In this document: positions 9,621 to 18,955 of the stretch, piece by piece
Numbering within the stretch: the first letter of the stretch is position 1
How the letters are laid out: every line of letters starts with the position of its first letter
Source: an uncultured Pseudomonadales bacterium
GTDB lineage: Bacteria; Pseudomonadota; Gammaproteobacteria; Pseudomonadales; Porticoccaceae
Assembly (NCBI GenBank): GCA_943846685.1
Contig: OX044363.1
Coordinates: forward strand, 2,139,386-2,203,385
Length of the DNA stretch: 64,000 nucleotides
Direction of reading: 5' to 3'
Program-made: the position numbers and the translations under genes
The notes under the pieces: generated by a model
The model's database searches: none
Told to the model about the DNA's origin: nothing
The model's input: the letters and a program-made list of their open reading frames with translations, nothing else

Positions 9621-12076
9621 TTTTTCTTGCCCGAGCTGGCTGGCGCTGCATTGCGGCGTCTTTTAGAGGATTTGCCGGCGCCCTTACCTTTGCCAGCAGC
9701 ACCTGAAGGGCCTCTTTTCTTTTTGCCCCTGGTTTTGCCGTTGGTTTTGCGCTTTGCATCATGCTCTCTGGCCATCTCTTTGGCTTTATCAGAGACTTTA
9801 ACTTTAGCGGCTTTTCCAGAGCCCGGGGATGCAGAGGATTTTGGCTGTTCGGCCAGTTCAAAATCAATCTTGCGCTCATCCAAATTAACCCGCACCACTC
9901 TGACTTTTAATTTGTCACCAAGGCGGAAGACCCTGCCAGTACGCTCACCGACCATACGGTGCTGGGCAGCTTCGTGATAGTAATAATCCTTGGGCAGGCC
10001 GGTCACATGAATCAGCCCTTCGACATACAGATCATCGAGCATCACAAACAGCCCAAATCCGGTGACTGCACTGACAACCCCAGTATATTCTTCACCGACC
10101 CGATCCAGCAGATATTCACATTTTAACCAGTTGACTACATCCCGTGTCGCCTCGTCGGCACGCCGTTCAGTCACCGATAGGTGAGTACCGGTCTCGTCGA
10201 GACGGGGTAGTTCGTAGGGATAGATATCCGGCTTGGCAAGTTCAGCGGCACCTTTAACTCGCACCACGCCAGAGACTTTTTTGTTGCTGCGGATAAGATG
10301 GCGAATCGCGCGGTGCACCAGAAGATCCGAGTAGCGTCGAATAGGTGAGGTGAAATGGGTGTAGGCATCAAAAGCCAGACCAAAATGGCCGAGATTTTCA
10401 GATTGGTAAACTGCCTGACTCATTGAGCGCAGCATCACGGACTGAATCACCGAGGCATCATCGCGTTTGCCAACCGATCTTAAAACCCGCTGATAGTCTT
10501 CAGGTTGCGGTTCATCACCACCCCCAAGACCTATACCCAATTCACCGAGAAAATCTCTTAGAGAGGACAGACGTTCTTCGCTGGGGCCTTCATGAACACG
10601 ATAGAGGGCCGGCAGCTTGGATTTTTCGAGGAATTGCGCGGTGCAGACATTGGCTGCCAGCATACATTCTTCAATTAGACGGTGAGCTTCGGTGCGCTTT
10701 ACCGGAATTATCTGGCTGATCTTGCGCTGGCCATCAAAGAGGATTCGCGTTTCCTGGGTATCAAAATCAATTGCGCCACGTTCGTTGCGGCGTTTGTGTA
10801 ACCGCGCGTATAGATCGTGGAGGGCATCTATATGGGGCAGAATTGCGGCGAACTGATCCCGTGCATTGGAAGATTCACCGCTGCTTCTCTCTTCGATAAT
10901 CTGTGCCACCTGGGTGTAGGTGAGCCGCGCATGGGAGTGCATAACCGCTTCGTAAAACTGGTATTTGGTGACATCACCTTCAGCGTTAACCTGCATTTCA
11001 CAGACCATACACAGGCGATCTTCTGCGGGATTTAATGAGCAGAGTCCGTTGGAGAGTTTTTCCGGCAGCATGGGTACTACATGGTTGGGAAAATATACCG
11101 AGTTGCCGCGTTCAAAGGCCTGCGCATCTAATGCGCTGCCCGGCTTTACGTAATGGGAAACATCGGCGATCGCGACGATTAGCTTCCAGCCACCACGGGG
11201 TTTCGGCTGACAGAAAACCGCATCGTCAAAGTCACGGGCATCTTCACCGTCAATGGTGACCAGCGGCAATTCTCTCAAATCGACGCGAAAATCCTTGTCG
11301 GTTACATGGTCCGGTATGGCATCGGTTTCGGCCTTAACCTCGTCATTCCAATGATGGGGAATGCCGTAGTTACGAATCGATACTTCGATTTCGAGGCCGG
11401 GATCAAGATGATCTCCTAACACTTCGCTAATCCGTCCAGCGGGAGGACTATTCCGCGATGGCGCTTCAGTGATGTCTACCAGAACAATCTGACCGGCCTG
11501 AGCACCGCAGAGTTGATCGGCGGGAATCAAGATATCCTGACTGATACGTGGATTGTCCGGGCGTATAAAGTGAATACCACTCTCACAAAAATAGCGGCCT
11601 ACTAGCTGACGGGTTTTGCGTTCAACCACATCAACCAATGTGCCTTCGGGCCGTCCACGACGATCCCAGCCGGCAATTCTTAACAGTACTATATCGCCAT
11701 CAAAAACTCGTCGCATCTGGCGGCTTGAAAGATAAATGTCCTGATCACCGCCCTGCAGCGGCGTAACAAATCCATAACCCTCAGGATGCCCAATAACGCG
11801 GCCTTTCACCAGATTGAGCTTGTCGAGGGTTCCGTAACCACCGGTTCTGTTGCTGGCTATCTGACCATCTCGCTCCATGGCACGTAGGCGACGGCGCATG
11901 GCTTCGACCTGCTCCTCATCAACCAGTTTGAGTCCAGCGCAGATCTCTTCGTGGGTCATTGGGCCGACACTTTCGCGGAGATAGTCCAACACAAACTCTC
12001 GGCTTGGAACCGGACGCTGGTATTTAGCGGCTTCACGAGTCGCGTAGGGATCAATATTTTTACTTTTTCGTGGCAT
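9608..12076 (-). CDS. rnr: Ribonuclease R
   Basis: RNase R is a 3'-5' exoribonuclease that degrades structured RNA. The 822-residue protein has the full architecture: an N-terminal winged-helix region (EFVLDYLRESVGPMTHEEI), two cold-shock domains, the RNB catalytic domain with DGEDARDFDDAV carrying the metal-binding aspartates, an S1 domain (GEEYTGVVSAVTGFGLFV), and a long Lys/Arg-rich tail of about 85 residues. No good Shine-Dalgarno is visible before the ATG. The usual downstream partner rlmB is absent; the neighbour is DUF484, convergent. Confidence 0.96.
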   Translation of the reverse strand: MPRKSKNIDPYATREAAKYQRPVPSREFVLDYLRESVGPMTHEEICAGLKLVDEEQVEAMRRRLRAMERDGQIASNRTGGYGTLDKLNLVKGRVIGHPEGYGFVTPLQGGDQDIYLSSRQMRRVFDGDIVLLRIAGWDRRGRPEGTLVDVVERKTRQLVGRYFCESGIHFIRPDNPRISQDILIPADQLCGAQAGQIVLVDITEAPSRNSPPAGRISEVLGDHLDPGLEIEVSIRNYGIPHHWNDEVKAETDAIPDHVTDKDFRVDLRELPLVTIDGEDARDFDDAVFCQPKPRGGWKLIVAIADVSHYVKPGSALDAQAFERGNSVYFPNHVVPMLPEKLSNGLCSLNPAEDRLCMVCEMQVNAEGDVTKYQFYEAVMHSHARLTYTQVAQIIEERSSGESSNARDQFAAILPHIDALHDLYARLHKRRNERGAIDFDTQETRILFDGQRKISQIIPVKRTEAHRLIEECMLAANVCTAQFLEKSKLPALYRVHEGPSEERLSSLRDFLGELGIGLGGGDEPQPEDYQRVLRSVGKRDDASVIQSVMLRSMSQAVYQSENLGHFGLAFDAYTHFTSPIRRYSDLLVHRAIRHLIRSNKKVSGVVRVKGAAELAKPDIYPYELPRLDETGTHLSVTERRADEATRDVVNWLKCEYLLDRVGEEYTGVVSAVTGFGLFVMLDDLYVEGLIHVTGLPKDYYYHEAAQHRMVGERTGRVFRLGDKLKVRVVRVNLDERKIDFELAEQPKSSASPGSGKAAKVKVSDKAKEMAREHDAKRKTNGKTRGKKKRGPSGAAGKGKGAGKSSKRRRNAAPASSGKKKPSR

Positions 12077-12188
12077 AGGACTATGGGCTACTTTTTGTCG
12101 GAATTGATATTAGTTCTGTTTATTTCTTTTTCAATAAGAGTCGCAGTCTATGTCTTATAGGCGATTGAGTAAAAGAAATTCTCCAGAC

Positions 12189-12226
12189 AAAAAAAATCGG
12201 GCTATCTGAAACAGGTTCAGGCCCGA
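12189..12226 (-). terminator. Strong rho-independent terminator, minus strand
   Basis: TCGGGC (12197-12202) pairs with GCCCGA (12221-12226), with an inner CTGAA/TTCAG stem and a small bulge. Read on the minus strand the hairpin is followed by eight T residues (plus-strand A-run 12189-12196). It is oriented to stop transcripts coming from the kinase gene or from the candidate small RNA upstream, before they enter rnr. Confidence 0.75.
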
Positions 12227-12310
12227 GGATTAATAAAAGCTGACTAAAAAAACTGAACAAAAGACTGGGAGATGCGAAAGAGTATATTCTCAGTAAATCT
12301 AATGTACCCA

Positions 12311-12541
12311 ACAAATAAAAATTGACTCGCACCATCCTTGGTGCACGACTTCCTAGTCGCCATGTATTTACACAAAACTATCGGTGGTAAGCTAAATAGG
12401 CTTTCTTCCTTAGTAGCCAACTCCCTGTCAGCTAAGCCTTAAGCATCCTGCTTATTAGCACCTTCTGTAAAACAGCAGTGTAGGTCTGTTATTCAGTCAC
12501 CAGTAGTGTCCCTTTGTACGCATCATGCTAGGGAGTCAATA
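12311..12541 (-). ncRNA. Candidate CsrB/RsmZ-type CsrA-sequestering small RNA
   Basis: This intergenic stretch has no reading frame but strong RNA structure on the minus strand. ATTGACTC at the 5' end (12540-12533) is exactly complementary to GAGTCAAT at the 3' end (12328-12321), which is followed by TTTTTATTTG. Inside are two perfect hairpins with AGGA tetraloops: a 6-bp stem at 12329-12344 and a 5-bp stem at 12346-12359. A long hairpin at 12431-12459 has AGGA at its tip, and a 4-bp stem at 12399-12418 has AAGGAA in its loop. AGGGA occurs twice more (12422-12426, 12509-12513). GGA in hairpin loops is the CsrA/RsmA binding signature. A -10-like TATTAT (12551-12556) would start the RNA near 12541-12544. 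I saw no GacA box (TGTAAG-N6-CTTACA). A longer form ending at the 12189-12226 terminator is possible. Confidence 0.55.
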
Positions 12542-12632
12542 CGAGTTAACATAATATGGCGGTTTTAATAAAAAAAACATTACACTGACGGATTAATACC
12601 AAAGGATTAGTTAGTGCACATATTTCTGCCGT

Positions 12633-14876
12633 CTATTCAAAGACAAACGCTTTAATATGCTGGCGAATATCCTCGACTCTACGCAAGTTTACCTCAGCAT
12701 TAAGGCTTCCGTAGTCGGCACGGAACTGCATTACCAGCTCGCGTAATTCAGACATCCCATACAGACCTGAGAGCCCCATAAGATCGTGGATAATGCCCCG
12801 CAAACTGGCATTCTCGTTGTTCTGCAGCTGAATATCTATCTTATCAAGATTTTCGTATAAGGCTTTCTTCAGCTCGTCCACTGGCACTACTGTCGAGAGT
12901 AATCCCATACCAGAACTTTGCTCTCTACCCTGAGACTGGGGGAGCACCTTTATCAGGCTGCTGATCAACTTGTCCTCATCCACCGGCTTTAACAGCATCA
13001 TCACCGCACCGGCCTTTTTTATTCGCTCCTGCTCAGCCAGGGTCACATCTGCGGTTAAACCAATAATTGGCAGACTCTCTCCGGATTGCTCAACAATAGT
13101 CTCGCAGGCGGTGATGCCATCCACAATCGGCATATGGATATCCATTAAGATTGCATCCAGATGGAGTTTTTCAGCGATATCGATTGCTTCTAAGCCATTA
13201 TCGGCGGTTAAGCATGAGGCGCCGTAGGCATTTAGCAGGCGGACAATTAGTTTCTGATTAAACGCATTGTCTTCTGCAACCAGAACAGTCACTCCGCTGA
13301 GTATTTTATCTGGATCGCGGTTTTCCAGCGGATTGGCAATCTTTACCTGCGGTTCGCCAGCTTCTGCAGCGGCTAACCTGCAGGTAAATGAAAATACTGA
13401 ACCCTGCCCCAGTTTGCTGCGAACCTTAATTTCACCGCCCATTGCCTGTACCAGACTTTTACAGATTGAAAGCCCTAGACCGGCACCACCAAAGCGGCGA
13501 TTGATCGAGGTATCTTCCTGCGAAAACGGGTCGAATAGTACTGGGATTTTTTCCTCTTTAATGCCTTTACCCGTATCTTCAACTGCACAGTGCAAGACAA
13601 CCCCGCTATCTTCATCAGCGATACAGGCAATAGAAACCTTGACCCCACCGTGATCGGTAAACTTAACCGCATTACTCAACAGGTTGCTGATCACCTGAGT
13701 AAAGCGCACCGGGTCGCCAAGCAGTATTTTCGGGACATTCTCATCTATGCTGTACTTTAGGCTGAGCCCTCTCTCATCAGCCCGCGGGCCATGAATGGCA
13801 ATAAGATCGGCCATCCAGGAATCAATATCGAAGGAGACCTTTTCCAGGGTGAATCCACCGGCTCTTGCTTTGGAAAATTCTAAAATATCGTCAATCATGG
13901 TCAGCAGCATATTTGAGGACATACTAATAATCCGCAGGCTTTCATCGCGTTTCTCAGCATCGCTCTCTGCTGCCAACAATTTTGAGAAACCAATAACCGC
14001 TGTTAACGGTGTACGCAATTCATGACTCATGCGTGCCAGAAACTGATCCTGCGCTTCCATGGCATCTTCCAATTCGATCAAGGTAATCTGCAGCTGAGCG
14101 GTAGCTCTGGCGACTTCGCTCTGCATCCGCACATTATATTGGCGCACGCTGGTCGATAGCTGATTGATTCCCGATGCCAATTTGCGAAGCTCTATCGGCC
14201 CCTCTTCTGTGGCATAAATACTCAGGTTGCCGGCCTCCATGGTATCTACGGTGGCGGTCAGGTTTTCCAGCGGACGGGAGATACTGCGTCCAATGCGCAT
14301 AGCGATCCAGGCGGCAATCAGCAGACCCAGAGTCGACACCACGAGCACCGCAAAAATTCCCTCGCGCCTCTGCTCCATTAATATCTCATCAGTCAGTGAT
14401 ACCACAACCCAACCGATCACCTCAGGTTCAGGGTTAATGCCTTCGTCATAATCCAGTAAAGGTATCCCCTCCCGTGTTATCGGGGCATAGAAGTACCAGA
14501 GGTGATCGGCATAAAACGGCTTGACCAGATCGTCTTCATCTTGATCTTTCAACACTGACAGATCAAAACTACCCATGGTGACATTGGTTTCTTGACTGAG
14601 ATTGTAAAAGGCAATTCCCTTCACCGAGGGAATATCCAACACTGACTCGCCGAGATCTCTTAGCATTTCCTGATTATTCGAATATAGAGCGAACTCAGCA
14701 CTGGATGAGACCTGCTGAACCGCAATGCCACCAATGTTTTTTAAGTTCGCCAGCAACAGAGTACGCTGACTGGAGATCATATAACTAGCTAAAACCATGC
14801 ACAGCAGCGTCAAGGGCAACAAAGAAGTAACCAGCAGCCTTGAGTGAATACTTGAAAACCTTTTATTGGCTGCCAT
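12633..14876 (-). CDS. Hybrid sensor histidine kinase (sensor-HAMP-HisKA-HATPase-REC-Hpt)
   Basis: The 747-residue membrane kinase has a transmembrane segment at about 15-35, a periplasmic sensor of about 135 residues, and a second segment at about 172-193. A HAMP domain and coiled coil precede HisKA, with phospho-acceptor His285 in MSHELRTPLTAVIGF. The HATPase domain shows the N box (NLLSNAVKF) and G boxes (EDTGKGI, GGAGLGLSI). A receiver with Asp579 (LMDIHMP) and a C-terminal Hpt with His697 (GIIHDLMG) follow. This is the BarA/GacS domain order. Its start overlaps the stop of the binding-protein gene (TAATG), so the two are coupled. The candidate CsrB-like RNA lies about 90 bp beyond its stop. 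Confidence 0.93.
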   Translation of the reverse strand: MAANKRFSSIHSRLLVTSLLPLTLLCMVLASYMISSQRTLLLANLKNIGGIAVQQVSSSAEFALYSNNQEMLRDLGESVLDIPSVKGIAFYNLSQETNVTMGSFDLSVLKDQDEDDLVKPFYADHLWYFYAPITREGIPLLDYDEGINPEPEVIGWVVVSLTDEILMEQRREGIFAVLVVSTLGLLIAAWIAMRIGRSISRPLENLTATVDTMEAGNLSIYATEEGPIELRKLASGINQLSTSVRQYNVRMQSEVARATAQLQITLIELEDAMEAQDQFLARMSHELRTPLTAVIGFSKLLAAESDAEKRDESLRIISMSSNMLLTMIDDILEFSKARAGGFTLEKVSFDIDSWMADLIAIHGPRADERGLSLKYSIDENVPKILLGDPVRFTQVISNLLSNAVKFTDHGGVKVSIACIADEDSGVVLHCAVEDTGKGIKEEKIPVLFDPFSQEDTSINRRFGGAGLGLSICKSLVQAMGGEIKVRSKLGQGSVFSFTCRLAAAEAGEPQVKIANPLENRDPDKILSGVTVLVAEDNAFNQKLIVRLLNAYGASCLTADNGLEAIDIAEKLHLDAILMDIHMPIVDGITACETIVEQSGESLPIIGLTADVTLAEQERIKKAGAVMMLLKPVDEDKLISSLIKVLPQSQGREQSSGMGLLSTVVPVDELKKALYENLDKIDIQLQNNENASLRGIIHDLMGLSGLYGMSELRELVMQFRADYGSLNAEVNLRRVEDIRQHIKAFVFE

Positions 14877-15862
14877 TATTTGGCCTCCTGGCTAAAGTGG
14901 TCGCGATAGAACTGTTCAGTTTGCAGCTTGATTTTTAAGTTGGCGGCGACAGATTGATTAAAGTTCAGAGAGTAGTAGGCCGGCTTATTTGAGCTGCCAA
15001 CGGTTGCGCTTGTGGAATTCAAAAGCCAATCCACAGTATCTTCAGCAACGTCCGCCGGGGATGAATAGATAGCGGCTAATGCCCCGGCTTTTAGGTAGCT
15101 TTTTGAGAAGGCGATTACCGGCACCTTATGTCGGTAACTTAGATGTAATATCCATTTCGCCGTGGCGATATTGATCAGTCTGCTGTCAGAAATAGGAATA
15201 AATACATCACTGCGGCTGAGAACCGGCTCGATCTTGTGAATAGGGTTGTCTTTGGCGCTGATGGAAACAAACTGCGGCTGCAAGCCACTGTTAGTAATAT
15301 ATTTGCTGAGTTCAGGCTGCCGGTGAACTGATGCCGGCCCGAGCATCACGCCAACTCCAGATGAGTCTGAAACTAGTAACTTAGCCAATTGAATACTGCG
15401 GGTAACTGGCTGATCAAGGCAGATTGAGGATACCTGTGCTGCAAATGCAGCTTCGATTGAACCATAGTGTTTTTCTGTCAGCACTGAAAATGCATTTTCA
15501 GTGATCAGCACGCTTAATATGGGTGCTTTGGGCCTAGTGCTAAAAACCGTATCAGCCGCTGCCGTGCCTATGGTAACGACAAAATCTGCCGCAGCCAGAT
15601 CAGTCTTTAGATTTAGTTCTGAATTTCTAAATACTGTATTAAACTCATAGCGCTCTGGACTCTGCTTCTCCAGCTGCTGTTTAACGCTATTTAAGACTTC
15701 GACATAGTCAGCCGAAGGTTTACTGGCCACAAACAGTACATTGTATTTTCTATCCGCAAATGCATAGCTGCAGGTAAATACAAGCAGCAGCAGGCTCGCC
15801 AACCAGCATTTAGCTGATCGACGAGCAAGTTTTACTAACTGGCTGGGATTAAAAAATATCAA
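14876..15862 (-). CDS. Periplasmic ABC-type substrate-binding protein
   Basis: The 328-residue protein has a signal peptide (hydrophobic LASLLLLVFTCSYAFA, cleavage near residue 36). A two-lobed fold of the ABC_sub_bind type follows, with YNVLFVASKPSADYVEVLNS, FVVTIGTAAADTVF and VPVIAFSKSYLKAGALAAIY. No ABC permease or ATPase gene is nearby. It is coupled by a one-base overlap to the hybrid kinase and follows a TonB receptor gene, so it more likely presents a ligand to the kinase sensor than serves transport; this is inference. The start codon appears to be TTG, as no in-frame ATG lies before the signal peptide. Confidence 0.8.
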   Translation of the reverse strand: MIFFNPSQLVKLARRSAKCWLASLLLLVFTCSYAFADRKYNVLFVASKPSADYVEVLNSVKQQLEKQSPERYEFNTVFRNSELNLKTDLAAADFVVTIGTAAADTVFSTRPKAPILSVLITENAFSVLTEKHYGSIEAAFAAQVSSICLDQPVTRSIQLAKLLVSDSSGVGVMLGPASVHRQPELSKYITNSGLQPQFVSISAKDNPIHKIEPVLSRSDVFIPISDSRLINIATAKWILHLSYRHKVPVIAFSKSYLKAGALAAIYSSPADVAEDTVDWLLNSTSATVGSSNKPAYYSLNFNQSVAANLKIKLQTEQFYRDHFSQEAK

Positions 15863-15947
15863 TTTAAACCTAACAATCTACCCGGCAATCCATTTTCATT
15901 TCGCCTTTTTTATACAAACTTGCCACCCGAAACTTTCCATCCAAAAC

Positions 15948-18080
15948 CTAAGGAAGAGTGACTCTAAAACCAAGAATATATCGAGTTTCAAAAAGGTTAT
16001 GTTGATAAAACTCTGCATATGAGTCACCGGCATTTTGCACGGTAAAAGAAAGATCGACAGTGGATCGATTTATATCCCAGCTCTTCGCTGCCTTTAGATC
16101 GACTCTGGTAAATTTATCCATATGCTGACCGCGATAGTGCTGAAGTTTAGAGCTGTAATTTACCGTTGAACTAAGCCTTACTCCTCCTGCAAGCTTATAA
16201 CTAGCCATAAGCCCAAAGGTATCTTTAAGGCTGTACTTATCAGGATCTCTATATTCCCGACAGGGTTCGCCAGGACTCTCTGGTGAGGTGTAACAGGTTA
16301 TTCCATCAATATCCGAATAACTGTAATAGGCGCGCAGCAAGAAACGGTCGCTAGGTTTATAAACCGTTTGGATTTCAATACCTCTAACATCCATAGTAGT
16401 GTTGTTATCGCGAATATTGACAAAATTATCTAGATCTGGGTAACCATCTCGACGCTCGCCAATAATATCAAGTATCTGCTCGAAGTAGAGACGCATATCC
16501 AGACTCAATGCTCTATCCATAAAATAGCCTGCATAGCCAAGCTCGTAACTTTTAAGCTCTTCATTTTTTATATCTGTATCGGAAATACCACCGGCATCAA
16601 GAATAATGTCTCTAAACGCTGGGTTGCACTCTGGAGCGCTTGAGCCAGAACTGCATTCCTGAGGGTTTACATAGCGAACCAAACCCATCTGATTATTTTC
16701 AAGCAGGGTTGGCGCTCGGAAACTGCGATTTAAGGCAACCCTAAACATATGGTCTTCACTAAACAGGTAATTCGTCGCAAGCCTATAAGAGCCATAAACA
16801 TTAGCGCTATCTCTATCTTCAAGAATAGCACCGGCATTGACAATCAGCTGCTCGGACTGAGTCCACTCTAAATTTGTATAGGCTCGATATGAAGTCTCGC
16901 TAAGAGGGTTGAGAGTATCAAACAATGATTGGCTTGAAACTCGGTCATAACGAACTGCTGCGCCAGTCACTGCTCGCAGATTATCCGCAGGCTTGACGGT
17001 AGTTCTAAGCTCCATATCCCAGCGCTCTGAATCGCCACGATTACTACCATCAAAGATAGTGGTATCTGGCACTGGACCCAGTGGCCAAAATGGAGAACTG
17101 TCATCCACACCAAGAATCTCGGAAATTTTCTGTGGTTCTACATCATCATCCAGATTGAGATCATTATGATAAACAACCAGCTGGGTCTTATTGCCCTGCT
17201 CACTGAGATGACTCCAATTTAGATATTGGTACTGATAGGACATTTCACGATTGACGAATGAGTCTTCGCCGATCCCCTGCTCACTTTCAGTGGCACCAAC
17301 CTGGAATTCAATATTATCACTAGCTGAAGGCGTCCAGAGCCCTTTAAATGTAAAGCTTGCAGCTTCAGAGTCATCATCAATAGTTATCGGCTCACCATTG
17401 AATCTAATGCCGTCATCAAATCCATCGTTACTTCTGAAACTCAATGTTGTGCGGTGATCGACAGCACCAATTTTTCCGCTGTAGCTCAGCGCTGCATTGC
17501 GCGTCTGAGCACTGCCCATTTGCGTGCGTAAAGATAGGCCTGTATCGACTAGTGGTGATTTTGTCACTATATTAATCGAGGCTAAAAATGCATTACTGCC
17601 ATCTGCCGCCGCATTGGCACCACGAACAACCTCTATATATTCAATATCATCCAGATCAACGCCGATTGTTGACCAGGTTACAGCAGAAAATAATGACTCA
17701 TATACCGAACGGCCATCGACCTTAACTTCCAGCCGGCGCGGGTACTCATCACCCAATGCATGGTAGGTCACTCCTTTGCGGCCTCCATTGACATAATAAG
17801 TTTGAAACCCCGGCACTAAACGAAACAGGTCGGTAATATCCACTGCCGTCGAGGCCTGAATAGTCTGGCGATCGATAATGGTCACAGAGGCTGGTGCCTG
17901 AAGCAGTGTCTGCTCCATATGAGTCACACTGCTTACAATCGGGATTTCAACCAGCAAGTCGTCTTCAGTCAGCATATCTATATCACTGGAGGCCATGGCT
18001 GAAGCCGTTACAATTGGCGCTACTATAAAGAGCGCAGCAAAGGTAAGTCGGTATTTTCTTGCAAGGGTGGTAAAAGACAT
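15948..18080 (-). CDS. TonB-dependent outer-membrane receptor
   Basis: The 710-residue protein has an N-terminal signal peptide (cleavage near ASAMA, residue 30). The plug domain includes LLQAPASVTIIDRQTI, DITDLFRLVPGF and IEYIEVVRGANAAADGSNAF, and is followed by a long beta-barrel with alternating aromatic/polar strands. The end, FETRYILGFRVTLP, is barrel-like but lacks the usual terminal aromatic residue. It lies between the LuxR regulator and the binding-protein and kinase genes on the same strand. The ligand is not evident; co-location suggests uptake or sensing of the same compound the binding protein recognises. Confidence 0.93.
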   Translation of the reverse strand: MSFTTLARKYRLTFAALFIVAPIVTASAMASSDIDMLTEDDLLVEIPIVSSVTHMEQTLLQAPASVTIIDRQTIQASTAVDITDLFRLVPGFQTYYVNGGRKGVTYHALGDEYPRRLEVKVDGRSVYESLFSAVTWSTIGVDLDDIEYIEVVRGANAAADGSNAFLASINIVTKSPLVDTGLSLRTQMGSAQTRNAALSYSGKIGAVDHRTTLSFRSNDGFDDGIRFNGEPITIDDDSEAASFTFKGLWTPSASDNIEFQVGATESEQGIGEDSFVNREMSYQYQYLNWSHLSEQGNKTQLVVYHNDLNLDDDVEPQKISEILGVDDSSPFWPLGPVPDTTIFDGSNRGDSERWDMELRTTVKPADNLRAVTGAAVRYDRVSSQSLFDTLNPLSETSYRAYTNLEWTQSEQLIVNAGAILEDRDSANVYGSYRLATNYLFSEDHMFRVALNRSFRAPTLLENNQMGLVRYVNPQECSSGSSAPECNPAFRDIILDAGGISDTDIKNEELKSYELGYAGYFMDRALSLDMRLYFEQILDIIGERRDGYPDLDNFVNIRDNNTTMDVRGIEIQTVYKPSDRFLLRAYYSYSDIDGITCYTSPESPGEPCREYRDPDKYSLKDTFGLMASYKLAGGVRLSSTVNYSSKLQHYRGQHMDKFTRVDLKAAKSWDINRSTVDLSFTVQNAGDSYAEFYQHNLFETRYILGFRVTLP

Positions 18081-18114
18081 ATAGCTGTTATCCTCGTATT
18101 CTTTATTCTTATTT

Positions 18115-18786
18115 TTAATCTGTCAGCTCTGAATTTTCATCCAGACCTAGCTTTTGCCCCAAAATCCCTGCTTGAGTACGGTTAGTTAAACCCAGCGCGC
18201 GCAACATGGCGCTGACGTGCACTTTCACTGTGTTCTCCGATAGATCGAGATCACGGGCGATCTGCTTATTAGAGCGGCCCTGGGTAATATGTCGCAAAAT
18301 ATCCATCTGCCGCTTGGTCACCAATCCTGAAATAATATCTACATCTGCCCCGGAATCTACTTCATCCATCACCTTGGCGACATCTGGCATAGACTCTCGC
18401 AGTGAGTCAGGAACATATTTCTCTCCCTTTAAAGCTCTTGAAATAGCCTCAAATAACGCATCTTTAGGCGCAGATTTGGTCACAAACCCGGCAGCACCAT
18501 AGTCCAGACACTTGCGAATATGCGCGGGGTTTTCTGAGGCGGAGAGAACAATAATGGGAAGGTCCGGGTAGCTCTCACAGAGCATGGCGATAAAGTTAAA
18601 ACCGCCACCAGAGCCGGGCATAAATAAATCGACTATAACCAGATCGATATTTTCCCGGGCGAGAATCACCAACGCAGTATCGCCGTGATCGGAGGTTGTT
18701 ACATCGATATTCTTATATTCATCCTGCAGGGTTGCTTTTAACCCGACACAGACAAAGGCGTGATCATCAACTATGAGAACGTGCAT
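18115..18786 (-). CDS. LuxR-family (NarL/FixJ-type) response regulator
   Basis: The receiver domain begins MHVLIVDDHAF and has phospho-acceptor Asp53 in LVIVDLFMPGSGGG and a Lys in GFVTKSAPKDAL. The C-terminal LuxR helix-turn-helix (about 155-215) has ILRHITQGRSNKQIARDLD and ENTVKVHVSAMLRALG. I place the start at 18786, after AAGGAA, rather than at the longer in-frame start at 18846, because receivers begin directly with the first beta strand. The product is 223 residues. It lies 35 bp before the TonB receptor gene and is the best candidate in view to receive phosphate from the hybrid kinase. Confidence 0.92.
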   Translation of the reverse strand: MHVLIVDDHAFVCVGLKATLQDEYKNIDVTTSDHGDTALVILARENIDLVIVDLFMPGSGGGFNFIAMLCESYPDLPIIVLSASENPAHIRKCLDYGAAGFVTKSAPKDALFEAISRALKGEKYVPDSLRESMPDVAKVMDEVDSGADVDIISGLVTKRQMDILRHITQGRSNKQIARDLDLSENTVKVHVSAMLRALGLTNRTQAGILGQKLGLDENSELTD

Positions 18787-18955
18787 GTTTTCATTCCTTG
18801 TTTTCACGTCCCTGCGTGTTTGACTACAGCTATTCCATAGCCACAACTAAGCATAATGCCTAAAAAAGCATAAGCAAACAACTAAGTCTATACGTTTCCC
18901 CATAAAACGATCAACAGAAAAAAGGCGTTTTCTGGTTTAGTGACAGTACAGCCGA

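Noticed and set aside
12077..12320. Possible tRNA gene upstream of rnr
   Set aside because: No cloverleaf, no TTCGA-type T-loop and no CCA end could be found on either strand.
12329..12459. Series of short palindromes with TCCT that looks like a repeat array or CRISPR remnant
   Set aside because: The units differ in stem sequence and spacing and share only the GGA loop on the minus strand. A CRISPR would have identical repeats.
12541..12740. GacA upstream box (TGTAAG-N6-CTTACA) for the small RNA
   Set aside because: Only a partial TGTAAT is seen, without the second half-site, so no regulator is claimed.
14876..15862. Binding protein as part of an ABC importer
   Set aside because: No permease or ATPase gene of an importer is nearby, and the gene is coupled to a histidine kinase.
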